Source: Paenibacillus sp. LHD-117
Lineage (GTDB): Bacteria; Bacillota; Bacilli; Paenibacillales; Paenibacillaceae
NCBI RefSeq assembly: GCF_030929555.1
Contig: NZ_JAVFVT010000019.1
Coordinates: 1-64,000, forward strand
Length of the DNA: 64,000 nt
Direction of reading: 5' to 3'
Made by a program: the position numbers and the translations under genes. This document shows positions 34,533 through 42,457 of the stretch, piece by piece (positions within the stretch are counted from its first letter, which is position 1; each line of letters opens with the position of its first letter). The notes beneath the pieces were generated by a model that was not told the DNA's origin, did not search any database, and saw nothing but the letters and a program-made list of their open reading frames with translations.

Positions 34533-35783
34533 TTATCCGGATGGTAGCTTCGAAGCTTGTTCGACCCGCGTTCCGGTATAGTAGTGGAGGAGTATATCGG
34601 CGGCCTTGCCGCCTCCCTTCGCCATGCCGTTCGCGCCCCACTGGCTCATGCCGACGCCGTGTCCGAGCCCGTAGGTCGTGAAGGTAATCGTGCCTCTGCC
34701 AATCTTCCAGCTGAATTGCGAGGATGCGAGGCCAAGCCTCTCTCTCACTTCTCTGCCGGTGAACAGCTTTCCGTTAATCTTCATCTCTTTGATGCGTTTG
34801 CCTTCTGTCCTCTCGATTACCTTCAGCGCAGGCTTCGAACCAGCTGCTTTGCCCGTGATGCCCATCAATCGGTAAAATTGCGAGAGCTTCATCGTCTCTT
34901 CCTGTTCATATCGAGGAGACAGCTCCTTGTCCCACGGGCTTGCGACGCTCCGCAGATAGGGCAGCGTCAGCGTCCAGTACTCCTCAGAATTTTCCGTATA
35001 GCCGTTGCTCGTCGAGAAAAACGCCGCTTCGATCGGCTCACCTTCGTACGTAATGACAAGTCCTTCCGTCTCTTGCACCGCCCGCTTCAGCTTGGCGAGA
35101 TTCGCGGACTTCGCCTCCCCGCTCCAGCGCCGGGCCAGCTCGCTTTTCGACACGTACACTTGATGCTGTATCGTATCGGACACATCCGCGCCTTTACGCG
35201 CCATATCGTTGTCGGCCGCAGCCAATCTTCGAACGATATACGTCCGCGCCGCGACCGCCTGCGCCTTCAGCGCCTCGAGCTCGAAGTCGATCGGCATTTC
35301 GCCGGCGAGCACGCCTATCACGTACGTTTCGATCGGCACCGTCTCTACCTTCCCGGTATCGTTCAAATAGACACGAACGCGGACGCCTTCCAGCGCGCTC
35401 TTCCCGCTTGCCGCGGCTTGTACCGGTTTGGGAGATTTGACTGCTCCAGAGGCGGCCTGCGGCACCGGCTGTTTCGGTTGATCCGCAAGCGAATCCTTGC
35501 CAGCACTTCCTGCGGTCGAATTACCCGTGCCCGGCTTGTCAGCCTTGTCCGACTTGGATGACGAAGTCGCCGGGCTTTCGAGACGATGATCGGGTTCAAA
35601 TGCCGCTTGCCCGTCTTTGCCGCTTATACCGTCGTTCGGAATCTCGGGAATCGGAATGTCCGCGCGGCGATCTGCTGCCGCCGGGCCGTCTCGTGCCTCG
35701 ACCGTCGCCCGGCCGTCTTTCGCGCCGCTCGCATCCGCCTCCGCCAGAAACCATCGCATGCCGAAAACGAAACATCCGAGCAC
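34533..35783 (-). CDS. spoIID: Stage II sporulation protein D (start uncertain, possible frameshift)
   Basis: Lytic transglycosylase of the SpoIID/LytB family that digests peptidoglycan during engulfment. The catalytic Glu is E162 in 'YVIGVLAGEMPIDFELEALK' (numbered from GTG 35783). 'AQAVAARTY', 'YFSTSNGYTENSEEYW'-like and the C-terminal 'GLGHGVGMSQWGANGMA' are typical. The segment between anchor and domain (about 15-130) is a low-complexity Pro/Ala/Ser/Lys linker, longer than usual. The frame upstream of GTG 35783 stays open and encodes the rest of a good membrane anchor ('QWWSIFAVGVV'), but it meets a TAG at 35877-35879 without any ATG, GTG or TTG in between. Another frame carries a plausible N terminus (MMGRGVEKHTGRG), so an indel may separate the two. 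Confidence 0.85.
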   Translation of the reverse strand: MLGCFVFGMRWFLAEADASGAKDGRATVEARDGPAAADRRADIPIPEIPNDGISGKDGQAAFEPDHRLESPATSSSKSDKADKPGTGNSTAGSAGKDSLADQPKQPVPQAASGAVKSPKPVQAAASGKSALEGVRVRVYLNDTGKVETVPIETYVIGVLAGEMPIDFELEALKAQAVAARTYIVRRLAAADNDMARKGADVSDTIQHQVYVSKSELARRWSGEAKSANLAKLKRAVQETEGLVITYEGEPIEAAFFSTSNGYTENSEEYWTLTLPYLRSVASPWDKELSPRYEQEETMKLSQFYRLMGITGKAAGSKPALKVIERTEGKRIKEMKINGKLFTGREVRERLGLASSQFSWKIGRGTITFTTYGLGHGVGMSQWGANGMAKGGGKAADILLHYYTGTRVEQASKLPSG

Positions 35784-36143
35784 AACCCCTACCGCGAAGA
35801 TCGACCACCATTGCCTGCTTCCCGGAACTTCGAACCGTCCCGGCCTGTTTTTCCAACCCTCTACCCGTATGCTTCTCTACGCCCCTTCCCATCACGGCTG
35901 CGCAGCCCTTCCCGTCGTTCAGAACCGAAGAGAGACCGCGACGTCAAGCGCCCCTCTCTTAACTTGTCCTGTACTTCATTCTATGAGCCCGTCTGGTAGG
36001 GTAGAATCGAAAAGAATTTTCTTTAATGAATCTCTAGCGATCGCTAGCCTCAACTACTAGAAGCAGGTACTAAGCCCAAGCCTTAAACAAATTGCGGGCC
36101 GCAAGGCGCTCAATAGACCTTTACGAGATTGTCCTTCGGACAG
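35784..36143 (-). promoter_or_regulatory. spoIID upstream region with a sigma-E-like -10
   Basis: CATAGAAT on the minus strand at 35978-35985 matches the sigma-E -10 at 7 of 8 positions; the -35 is weak (ATTCTA). The region 35784-35895 is probably the misframed 5' end of spoIID. The remaining stretch up to the terminator at 36144 shows no gene. Confidence 0.45.
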
Positions 36144-36190
36144 CAAAAAAAGAGAGAAGGGCCTATCGGTTGTCCCGATAAGCCCCTCTT
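36144..36190 (-). terminator. Intrinsic terminator of the exporter operon
   Basis: Stem AGAGGGGC.TATCGG / CCGATA.GCCC.TCT with a long T-run (TTTTTTT) on the minus strand. It lies 25 bp after the permease stop. Confidence 0.85.
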
Positions 36191-36214
36191 GATAGGGTGA
36201 GTCTGTCATATGAA

Positions 36215-37387
36215 TTAATCATGTCTTAGCGCTTCTACGGGCCTTAGCCCCGCCGCCTTATAAGCCGGGAAGAGACCGAACACGATGCCGACGCAAGCCG
36301 AGAACAAGAACGCATACGCGGCCATGTCCGAAGATACGGCCGTCGGCGAATCCATCGCCGTCTCGATGACAAACGACGCGGCGTACCCGAGTCCGACGCC
36401 GAGCGCACCGCCCAGCGCGCTGATCGACATCGATTCGATCAGGAATTGGAACAGCACGTCGCGGCGCTTGGCGCCGAGCGACTTGCGAATGCCGATCTCC
36501 CGCGTGCGCTCCGTCACGGAGACGAGCATGATGTTCATGATGCCGATGCCGCCGACCACGAGAGATATGGCCGCGACGCCGACGAGCATCGTGTTCATCG
36601 TCTCGTTAACCGCGTTCAGCGTGTCCATTGCGTCCTGCTGGTTGAACACCCGGTAGCTGTCCGTGTCGCCGCGGAACAGCTCCGTCAGCTCCGACTCGAG
36701 TCTGGCCGTGACGGCGTCCATCACGTCCATATCCGTCGTCTGGATGTAAACGGACCGGACGCCCTCGCTGTTAAAAATCCTCTGCGCGACCGAGAGCGGA
36801 ATAAGCAGCTTCTCGTCGTTCGAGCCGGCAAGCGAGCTTCCCTTCGGCTCCAGCAAGCCTACGATCGTGAAGCGCATGCCGTTCACCAGCACAACCTTGC
36901 CGAGCGGATCGTCGCCGCCGAACAGCTCGTCCGCCGTCGTGACGCCGATCAGCGCGACCTTCGTTTTATTGCGTTCATCCATGGCCGATAGATATCGGCC
37001 GATCTGCACGCTGAAGTCCTGCACGAACTCGTATTCCGATGTAATCCCGTCTACGGTTACGTCCGTGCTGGTCTTCTCGTACTTGACCGACGCGGAAGAA
37101 CTCACGACCGGCGAAACGCCGGCCACACCTTCGATATCGGCAAGCGCGAGCGCCTCGTCCTTCGACATCGTCGTATCCGTCCCCCGCCCGGTTATCGTCA
37201 CCGAGAGCATATTCGTGCCGAGCGAGGACACCTGCTCCTCGACCTGCCTTGAGGAGCCTTCGCCCATGGCGACGAGGGCGATCACGGTCGCCACCCCGAT
37301 GAGAATGCCGAGCATGGACAGAATGGTCCTAAGTTTGTTCGACAGGATACTGGAGAATGCCATCCGAAAGCCTTGAGACAGCTTCAT
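36215..37387 (-). CDS. MacB/YknZ-type ABC exporter permease
   Basis: 390-aa permease of the MacB family (type VII ABC, mechanotransmission). It has one N-terminal helix ('ILSMLGILIGVATVIALVAM', about 22-42), a large extracytoplasmic MacB core domain (about 45-270) and three C-terminal helices with the conserved 'GGIGIMNIMLVSVTERTREIGIRKSLGA' loop. GGAGGGTGG lies before the ATG, and the gene overlaps the ATPase gene by 59 bp, which is more than the usual 4 bp. With the adaptor and ATPase it forms a tripartite-like exporter resembling B. subtilis YknXYZ (toxin/peptide resistance); a YknW-like gene is not present. Confidence 0.92.
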   Translation of the reverse strand: MKLSQGFRMAFSSILSNKLRTILSMLGILIGVATVIALVAMGEGSSRQVEEQVSSLGTNMLSVTITGRGTDTTMSKDEALALADIEGVAGVSPVVSSSASVKYEKTSTDVTVDGITSEYEFVQDFSVQIGRYLSAMDERNKTKVALIGVTTADELFGGDDPLGKVVLVNGMRFTIVGLLEPKGSSLAGSNDEKLLIPLSVAQRIFNSEGVRSVYIQTTDMDVMDAVTARLESELTELFRGDTDSYRVFNQQDAMDTLNAVNETMNTMLVGVAAISLVVGGIGIMNIMLVSVTERTREIGIRKSLGAKRRDVLFQFLIESMSISALGGALGVGLGYAASFVIETAMDSPTAVSSDMAAYAFLFSACVGIVFGLFPAYKAAGLRPVEALRHD

Positions 37388-38090
37388 GATCCACCCTCCT
37401 TTCCTCTTCGGTCAGCCAGCCGTCCCTCATGACTACGGTGCGGGACGCTCGCTTCGCCACTTCCTTGTCATGCGTAATGAGCACGATGGTATGGCCTTCC
37501 GCGTTCAACTGCTCGATAAGGCCGAGCACCTCTTGCCCGGTTTTTGTATCCAGCGCGCCCGTCGGCTCGTCGGCAAGCAGAATAGGCGGATGTCCGGCGA
37601 GCGCCCTCGCGATGGCAACGCGCTGCTGCTGGCCGCCCGACAGCTCGCTCGGCTTGTGGAACATGCGATCCGTTAAGCCGACCTGCCGCAGCGCTCGGCT
37701 CGAACGCTCCCTGCGCTCCTTCGACGACATGCCGCGGTAGATAAGCGGAAGCTCCACGTTCTCGACCGCCGACAGCTTGGGCAGCAGGTGGAAGGATTGG
37801 AAGATGAACCCGATCTTCCGGTTGCGGATGTCGGCGAGCTTGTTGTCGCTAAGCCCCTTCACTTCCGTGCCGTCCAATTTGTAGCTGCCTTCCGTTGGAG
37901 CGTCCAGACAGCCGATCAAATTCATGAGCGTGGACTTGCCCGAACCCGAGGGCCCCACGATCGCCACGAATTCGCCCGGCATTACCCGCATCGATACGGC
38001 GTTCAGCACTTGCACTCTCTCTTTGCCCATCACATAGCTCTTCGAAAGCTCCTTGATATCGATTAGAGGTCCCATGCTTTCTTCGTTCAT
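37329..38090 (-). CDS. MacB/YknY-type ABC exporter ATPase
   Basis: 253-aa cytoplasmic ATPase. Walker A 'GPSGSGKST' (about residues 45-53), Q-loop 'FIFQSFHLLP', signature 'LSGGQQQRVAIARAL', Walker B 'ILLADEPTGALD' and the switch 'VLITHDKEVA' are intact and typical of the LolD/MacB subfamily. The last 20 residues lie in the region that overlaps the permease gene. It begins in an ATGA overlap with the adaptor gene, so the three genes are translationally coupled. Confidence 0.94.
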   Translation of the reverse strand: MNEESMGPLIDIKELSKSYVMGKERVQVLNAVSMRVMPGEFVAIVGPSGSGKSTLMNLIGCLDAPTEGSYKLDGTEVKGLSDNKLADIRNRKIGFIFQSFHLLPKLSAVENVELPLIYRGMSSKERRERSSRALRQVGLTDRMFHKPSELSGGQQQRVAIARALAGHPPILLADEPTGALDTKTGQEVLGLIEQLNAEGHTIVLITHDKEVAKRASRTVVMRDGWLTEEERRVDHEAVSRLSDGILQYPVEQT

Positions 38091-39559
38091 CGCGCACCGC
38101 CGCTTTGCGTCATCGCCCCGCGCATGCCTCCGCCTTGGCCGCCGCCCATGCCGCCGCTTGGGAAGTTCATGCCGCCCACGCCACCCATGCCGCCCGGGAA
38201 CATCATCTGCTGCTGATTCGACGCCGATCCCGTTCCGACCGCGCCTTGCGGCAACGGAACCAGTACCGTGTCGCCCTGTGCCAAGCCCGAGACGATCTCC
38301 ACGTACGTCTCGTCGCTCACGCCGACGGTCACTTCCTTCAGCTGGCCGCCGAGCCCGATCCGCGACGCCATGGCATTCATTCGAGCGTCGGCCGAGCCGC
38401 CCGCTCCGGGGGCTTGCCCCCGGGTAGCGCCTTCGGCACCAGCCGGTGCTTGACCGCCAGCGCCGCCCGAGGCCGCACCGGCTCCGGTCCCTGCGCCTAC
38501 TCCGGTACCGCCGCCGGTTCCTGTTCCTGTGCCGGCTACTCCCCGGCCTCCGCCTTGATCGCCTGTACCGCCAGCCGCACCTGCTTCTGTGCCGCCTTGT
38601 GCGCCTCCACCCGCTCCGGCACCGCCTTCGCCCGGCACGCGGACATACGTTTTGCCCATCAGCTCGACGACGGCAGCCACGGGAACGACGATGACATCTT
38701 CGCGCGAAGCGATAATCATATCCGCTTGCCCGGACATGCCCGCCAGCACGCCCTCGAGATCCTTCAGCGCGATAGCGACCTCATAGGCGGCGACGCCGCC
38801 GGATACCGAACCTTCCTTGGCGAGCTCCTTGATTTCGCCTTCATACGTCTTGTCCGGGAATGCGGTTAGATAAACCTGCGCCGCTTGTCCCTCGCTAATC
38901 TGCGGCATATCCAGCTCATCCACCTGCACGTTGAAGGTGAGTGAATCGTAGTCGACGATTTCCGCGATGATCGCATTCGCCTGCACCGTATCCCCGATGG
39001 CAACTTCGCTGACCGTCACGACGCCGTCGATCGAAGCCTTCACCTCCAGCTTCTCGGCCTGCTGCTCGCGCAGCTCCGCCAATTCGTCTTCGTTGTTCGC
39101 CATCTCCAGCTTCAGCATTTCGATATTCAGCTCTATGGACGCCAATGAAGATTCGTCCGCCTCCGCGGCTGCCGCCGCTTCCTTGTATTGCTTCTCGTAT
39201 TGCTCCATCTGAAGCTCCTGTTTTTTGATGTTAAGCTCCGTTTGGTCAATCTGGCTGCTTACATCCTCTTGCTCGAATACGGCCAGCACCTGGCCCGCCT
39301 TTACCTTGTCGCCGACCTTGAAGCTAAGCTCCGAGATCGTCCCGTTCATTCCGGCTTGCACCGATTCCTTCGTCTCGGCAGCAACCGAACCGGAACCGCT
39401 AACCTTCACGACGATATTCCCCCTGGCCGCGTTCACCGAAAGCGACGTCGCTTCGGCTTCCTGCGCGGCCGGGCGCTGCCCGTTCCAATAATAATAGCCG
39501 CCGGTGCCAGCCGCCGCGACGATAAGCACGATCCCGACGCCTATCATCCACTTCTTCAT
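38087..39559 (-). CDS. Membrane-fusion (HlyD/YknX-type) adaptor of the ABC exporter
   Basis: About 490 aa. An N-terminal membrane anchor (about 5-25), a barrel-sandwich lipoyl half-motif ('VQAGMNGTISELSFKVGDKV'), a coiled-coil hairpin (about 100-170, Glu/Ala/Lys rich), the second lipoyl half ('EVKASIDGVVTVSEVAIGDTV') and a beta-barrel domain follow in the usual order. Unusually, between the barrel and the last beta domain there is a stretch of about 90 residues made almost only of Gly, Ala and Thr ('GTGTGTGGGTGVGAGTGAGA' and similar), and the C terminus is Gly/Met-rich. ATG 39559 is preferred because GGAAGGTGG is 7 nt upstream; an ATG 6 nt earlier is too close. Confidence 0.9.
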   Translation of the reverse strand: MKKWMIGVGIVLIVAAAGTGGYYYWNGQRPAAQEAEATSLSVNAARGNIVVKVSGSGSVAAETKESVQAGMNGTISELSFKVGDKVKAGQVLAVFEQEDVSSQIDQTELNIKKQELQMEQYEKQYKEAAAAAEADESSLASIELNIEMLKLEMANNEDELAELREQQAEKLEVKASIDGVVTVSEVAIGDTVQANAIIAEIVDYDSLTFNVQVDELDMPQISEGQAAQVYLTAFPDKTYEGEIKELAKEGSVSGGVAAYEVAIALKDLEGVLAGMSGQADMIIASREDVIVVPVAAVVELMGKTYVRVPGEGGAGAGGGAQGGTEAGAAGGTGDQGGGRGVAGTGTGTGGGTGVGAGTGAGAASGGAGGQAPAGAEGATRGQAPGAGGSADARMNAMASRIGLGGQLKEVTVGVSDETYVEIVSGLAQGDTVLVPLPQGAVGTGSASNQQQMMFPGGMGGVGGMNFPSGGMGGGQGGGMRGAMTQSGGAR

Positions 39560-39667
39560 GTCCATTCCACCTTCCGCCTATCGGTTTCAAGAGGGACTAT
39601 AGCACGGGTTCATGAACGGCATATGAACGTCCTGAGCGGAGGCAGCAGGCGGCATGGCAGCCAATTT

Positions 39668-39726
39668 TCAGCTTATTTTCATGTCCGGTTCAGCTTCGCC
39701 TCAGCTTGTTCATGTACGCTCAGCTT
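39668..39726 (+). promoter_or_regulatory. Phased TCAGCTT direct repeats between exporter and two-component system
   Basis: TCAGCTT occurs at 39668, 39690, 39701 and 39720, with start-to-start distances of 22, 11 and 19 bp. OmpR-family regulators bind tandem direct repeats spaced about 10-11 bp, so this is the likely site of the response regulator encoded 33 bp downstream. TTCATG(A/T) motifs also recur in the same intergenic region. Confidence 0.55.
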
Positions 39727-39758
39727 AAATAGAAACGAAGAGGACGGAGGAGCTTTGC

Positions 39759-40433
39759 ATGCCCAAAATCGTAGTCGTCGACGATGATCCCAACATTCGC
39801 GAATTAATCGGATTGTTCCTTAGAAGAGACGGGCATCAGGTGGTCGAAGCTTCGGATGGCGTCGAAGCGCTCGAGAAGCTGGAGTCGGTGCGCCCGGATT
39901 TGGCGATCATCGACGTCATGATGCCCCGCATGGACGGCTGGGCGTTATGTTCGGCCATGAGCGGCGTATACGATTTCCCGCTTCTCTTGTTGACGGCCAA
40001 GGGAGAAACCGTGCACAAAGTGAAAGGGCTGGAGCTGGGAGCCGACGATTACATGGTCAAGCCGTTCGACCCGCCGGAGCTTCAAGCCCGCGTGAAGGCG
40101 CTGCTGCGGCGGTATCGGATCACCGCCTCCCAGAACGTCGATCTGGGCCAGATCAGCATGAACTATGCCGATTTTCGGATTTCATCCGGAGGCGAGGCCA
40201 TGTCGCTGCCGCCGAAGGAGTTCGAGCTGCTTTTTAAGCTGGCGAGCTATCCTGGCAAAACCTTTTCCCGCGAGGACCTGATCACGCAGCTGTGGGGCGT
40301 CGACTACGAAGGGGACGAGCGGACGGTTGACGTCCATATCAAAAGGCTGCGGAACCGTTTCCCGGAGCAAAGCTTCGGCTTCCGCATCGAGACGGTGCGC
40401 GGGCTCGGCTACCGGCTGGAGCATGCCGGATGA
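39759..40433 (+). CDS. OmpR/PhoB-family response regulator
   Basis: 224 aa. Receiver domain (1-115) with the acidic pocket D8-D10 ('VVVDDDPN'), phospho-acceptor D52 ('LAIIDVMMPRMDG'), T79 and K101 ('YMVKPFD'), then a winged-helix DNA-binding domain (about 130-222, 'LPPKEFELLFKLASYPGKTF', 'RTVDVHIKRLRNRF', 'RGLGYRLE'). GGAGGAG precedes the ATG. It overlaps the kinase gene by 4 bp (ATGA) and is divergent from the exporter operon, which it probably controls, as with BceRS-like and YknXYZ-like detox modules. Confidence 0.94.
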   Translation: MPKIVVVDDDPNIRELIGLFLRRDGHQVVEASDGVEALEKLESVRPDLAIIDVMMPRMDGWALCSAMSGVYDFPLLLLTAKGETVHKVKGLELGADDYMVKPFDPPELQARVKALLRRYRITASQNVDLGQISMNYADFRISSGGEAMSLPPKEFELLFKLASYPGKTFSREDLITQLWGVDYEGDERTVDVHIKRLRNRFPEQSFGFRIETVRGLGYRLEHAG

Positions 40434-41983
40434 CGCGCAGCCTATACGTCCGGATCGTAGCGACCTTCCTGCTAATCGTCGTCCTTAGCATCGCGCTCGC
40501 CTTCCTGCTGACGAATCAGCTTTTTAAGCAGTCGCGCGGTTCGATGAAGCAAGACTACGATGCCGCGTTCGAGCGAATCAAGCAGTTGCACAACGTCGCC
40601 GAGCCGTCCTCGCTCCCGCGTTTCCTTGAAGAGATCGCGGACATCGAGGATATTTCCATCTTCGCGGTAAATACGAAAGGGGAGCGCATCGCGGTCGGCG
40701 AACACGGAGAGGAACTGCAGCGAAGGTTGGAAGGGATTCGCAAGTCCGCCCCGCCATGGCCGGGGCAAGCGGAAGGTGATCGTGACGATGTTGGTGACGG
40801 GGTCGGCGGTGGATATGGAGTTGGCGGTGAAGTTGGCGGTGAAGTTGGCGGTGAAGATGGAGTCGCAGATGGAGTCGGTGGTGGCAGCAGCGATAGCGTT
40901 GAGGCTGGCGGCGGCGTTGTCGAACGTCCCTTCGGCGTCAGGCCGGGGCCACCTTCGCTAAGCGAATCCATTGGCAGACTGGTCACGCTGGACGGCGAGC
41001 AGTGGTCGCTATTCTTGCAGCATAACCGCTATCCGCGCAACAGCAACTTCATCCTGACGGCCGCCACGCTTCTTCTCACGTTATTGGCGATCGGCTCGGT
41101 GCTAATCTTATTCGCGGCACGATTCCTTGTTGGCCCGATCAAAAAAATAAACGACGCCGCCCTTCGCATGTCCGCCGGTAACTTCAGCGTCCGGCTGCCG
41201 GTCAAACGGCGGGACGAGCTTGGCGAGCTGGCGCTGAGCATGAATACGATGGCCGACGGTTTGTCCCGCATCGAGACGATGCGCCAGGACTTCGTCGCCA
41301 ACGTGTCGCACGAGATCCAGTCGCCGCTCACGTCGATTCACGGCTTCGCGGAAGCGCTCCGAGCGCAGGAGGTCACCGATGAGGAGAAGGAACGGTATGT
41401 CGGCATTATTCAGCAGGAGAGCAACCGGCTGTCCAAGCTCAGCGAGAACCTGCTCAAGCTGTCGTCGCTCGATTCCGAGCATCACCCGTTTCACCCCGCG
41501 CCGTATCGTCTCGACCGCCAGCTGCGGGAAGTGACGCTTGCCTGCGAACCGTCCTGGCAGCGCAAGTCGCTTCAAGTCGAGCTGCTCGCGGAAGAGCTCA
41601 CCGTCATGGCCGATGCCGAATTGTTAAACGGCGTCTGGACGAATCTGCTGACCAACAGCATTAAATTTACGCCGGCCGGCGGGGCGATCACGATAACGGC
41701 GGCGGAAGAAAACGACTTGATCGTCGTTGCCGTCCGCGACACGGGGCCGGGCATCGCGGATGAGGAACGGGAACGCGTCTTCGAGCGGTTCTACAAGATC
41801 GATCCGGCCCGGAACCGGAACGTCGGCGGCAGCGGTCTCGGCCTGTCGATCGCCCGCAAAATCGTGGAGCTGCACGGCGGCACGATCGCGGTCGAGTCGG
41901 AGCCGCTCCAGGGAGCCTGTTTCGTCGTACGGCTGCCGCTCTCCCTCTCACCCTTGCACGAGAACGGCCGCGGCTTCACCTAA
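40430..41983 (+). CDS. Membrane sensor histidine kinase with Gly-rich sensor insert
   Basis: 517 aa. TM1 about 7-29, extracytoplasmic sensor about 30-206, TM2 about 207-229, HAMP about 230-282, dimerisation/phosphoacceptor domain with H294 ('NVSHEIQSPLTSIHGF'), and an ATPase domain with 'NLLTNSIKFTP' (N box), 'DTGPGI' (G1) and 'GGSGLGLSI' (G2). The sensor contains an unusual tract of about 45 residues of Gly, Val, Asp and Glu (about 115-165), with three exact 12-bp DNA repeats (GTTGGCGGTGAA, 40820-40855). The divergent adaptor protein also has a Gly-rich insert on the same side of the membrane, which may or may not be coincidence. Confidence 0.92.
   Translation: MTRSLYVRIVATFLLIVVLSIALAFLLTNQLFKQSRGSMKQDYDAAFERIKQLHNVAEPSSLPRFLEEIADIEDISIFAVNTKGERIAVGEHGEELQRRLEGIRKSAPPWPGQAEGDRDDVGDGVGGGYGVGGEVGGEVGGEDGVADGVGGGSSDSVEAGGGVVERPFGVRPGPPSLSESIGRLVTLDGEQWSLFLQHNRYPRNSNFILTAATLLLTLLAIGSVLILFAARFLVGPIKKINDAALRMSAGNFSVRLPVKRRDELGELALSMNTMADGLSRIETMRQDFVANVSHEIQSPLTSIHGFAEALRAQEVTDEEKERYVGIIQQESNRLSKLSENLLKLSSLDSEHHPFHPAPYRLDRQLREVTLACEPSWQRKSLQVELLAEELTVMADAELLNGVWTNLLTNSIKFTPAGGAITITAAEENDLIVVAVRDTGPGIADEERERVFERFYKIDPARNRNVGGSGLGLSIARKIVELHGGTIAVESEPLQGACFVVRLPLSLSPLHENGRGFT
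40820..40855 (+). repeat. Three exact 12-bp tandem repeats in the kinase sensor
   Basis: GTTGGCGGTGAA three times in a row, encoding VGGE units within the Gly/Val/Asp/Glu tract of the extracytoplasmic domain. Confidence 0.85.
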
Positions 41984-42009
41984 TAAAATTCAACGAGTGC
42001 TCGTGCTCA

Positions 42010-42047
42010 TCAACAATAAAAAAGGAGCTGCCACACGGCAGCTCCTT
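42010..42047 (-). terminator. Intrinsic terminator between the kinase and antitoxin genes
   Basis: Perfect 11-bp stem AAGGAGCTGCC-ACAC-GGCAGCTCCTT. The U-run (TTTTTT) is on the minus strand, so it mainly ends transcripts from the antitoxin side. Confidence 0.8.
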
Positions 42048-42068
42048 ACTCATTAATGGATTGATTCG

Positions 42069-42131
42069 TCAGTCATCGTGATACTGTCCATGATCCGTTG
42101 GCAATAGCGGATTAACTCGAATCTTTCGCAT
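42069..42131 (-). pseudogene. Stub of a RelE/ParE-type toxin
   Basis: A 20-codon frame (MRKIRVNPLLPTDHGQYHDD) starts 3 bp after the antitoxin stop and then ends. Its first residues (KIRVNPL...D) resemble the first strand of RelE/ParE-family toxins, which normally follow a Phd/YefM antitoxin at this position and are about 90-100 aa. The rest of the toxin is missing, and a terminator follows at once. Confidence 0.55.
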
Positions 42132-42134
42132 CAA

Positions 42135-42383
42135 CTACACACCTAAACGATCTTTCACATCTTCCGAGGACAACCAGCCGCCGTCTTTCGCTATCGTTTC
42201 TGCTTCCGACAATTTGGACAACAACTTTATGGTTGCTTGCGTTTTCTCATATTCCTCTATATCCACAAGTACATAAAGGCCTCTTCCATTTTTGGTCAAA
42301 AAGACAGGCTCATCCACTGCAATATCTCGCAGCACCTCATTATAGTTCCTTAGGTCAGAAACAGGCTTGATATTGGGCATCAT
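42135..42383 (-). CDS. Phd/YefM-type antitoxin, without an intact toxin
   Basis: 82 aa. The N-terminal Phd/YefM DNA-binding fold is clear ('IKPVSDLRNYNEVLRDIAVD', 'PVFLTKNGRGLYVLVDIEEYEK'), and the C-terminal toxin-binding tail (about 55-82) ends 'WLSSEDVKDRLGV'. Two successive ATG codons follow a GGGGAG site; the first is used here. Downstream only a 20-codon toxin stub remains, so this is probably an orphan antitoxin that still binds its own promoter. Confidence 0.88.
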   Translation of the reverse strand: MMPNIKPVSDLRNYNEVLRDIAVDEPVFLTKNGRGLYVLVDIEEYEKTQATIKLLSKLSEAETIAKDGGWLSSEDVKDRLGV

Positions 42384-42457
42384 TACAACTCCCCTCTAAG
42401 TTGTAATTATTTTACCCTTATTATTCGTAAAATAACACATCACATTTATCATCAAAT

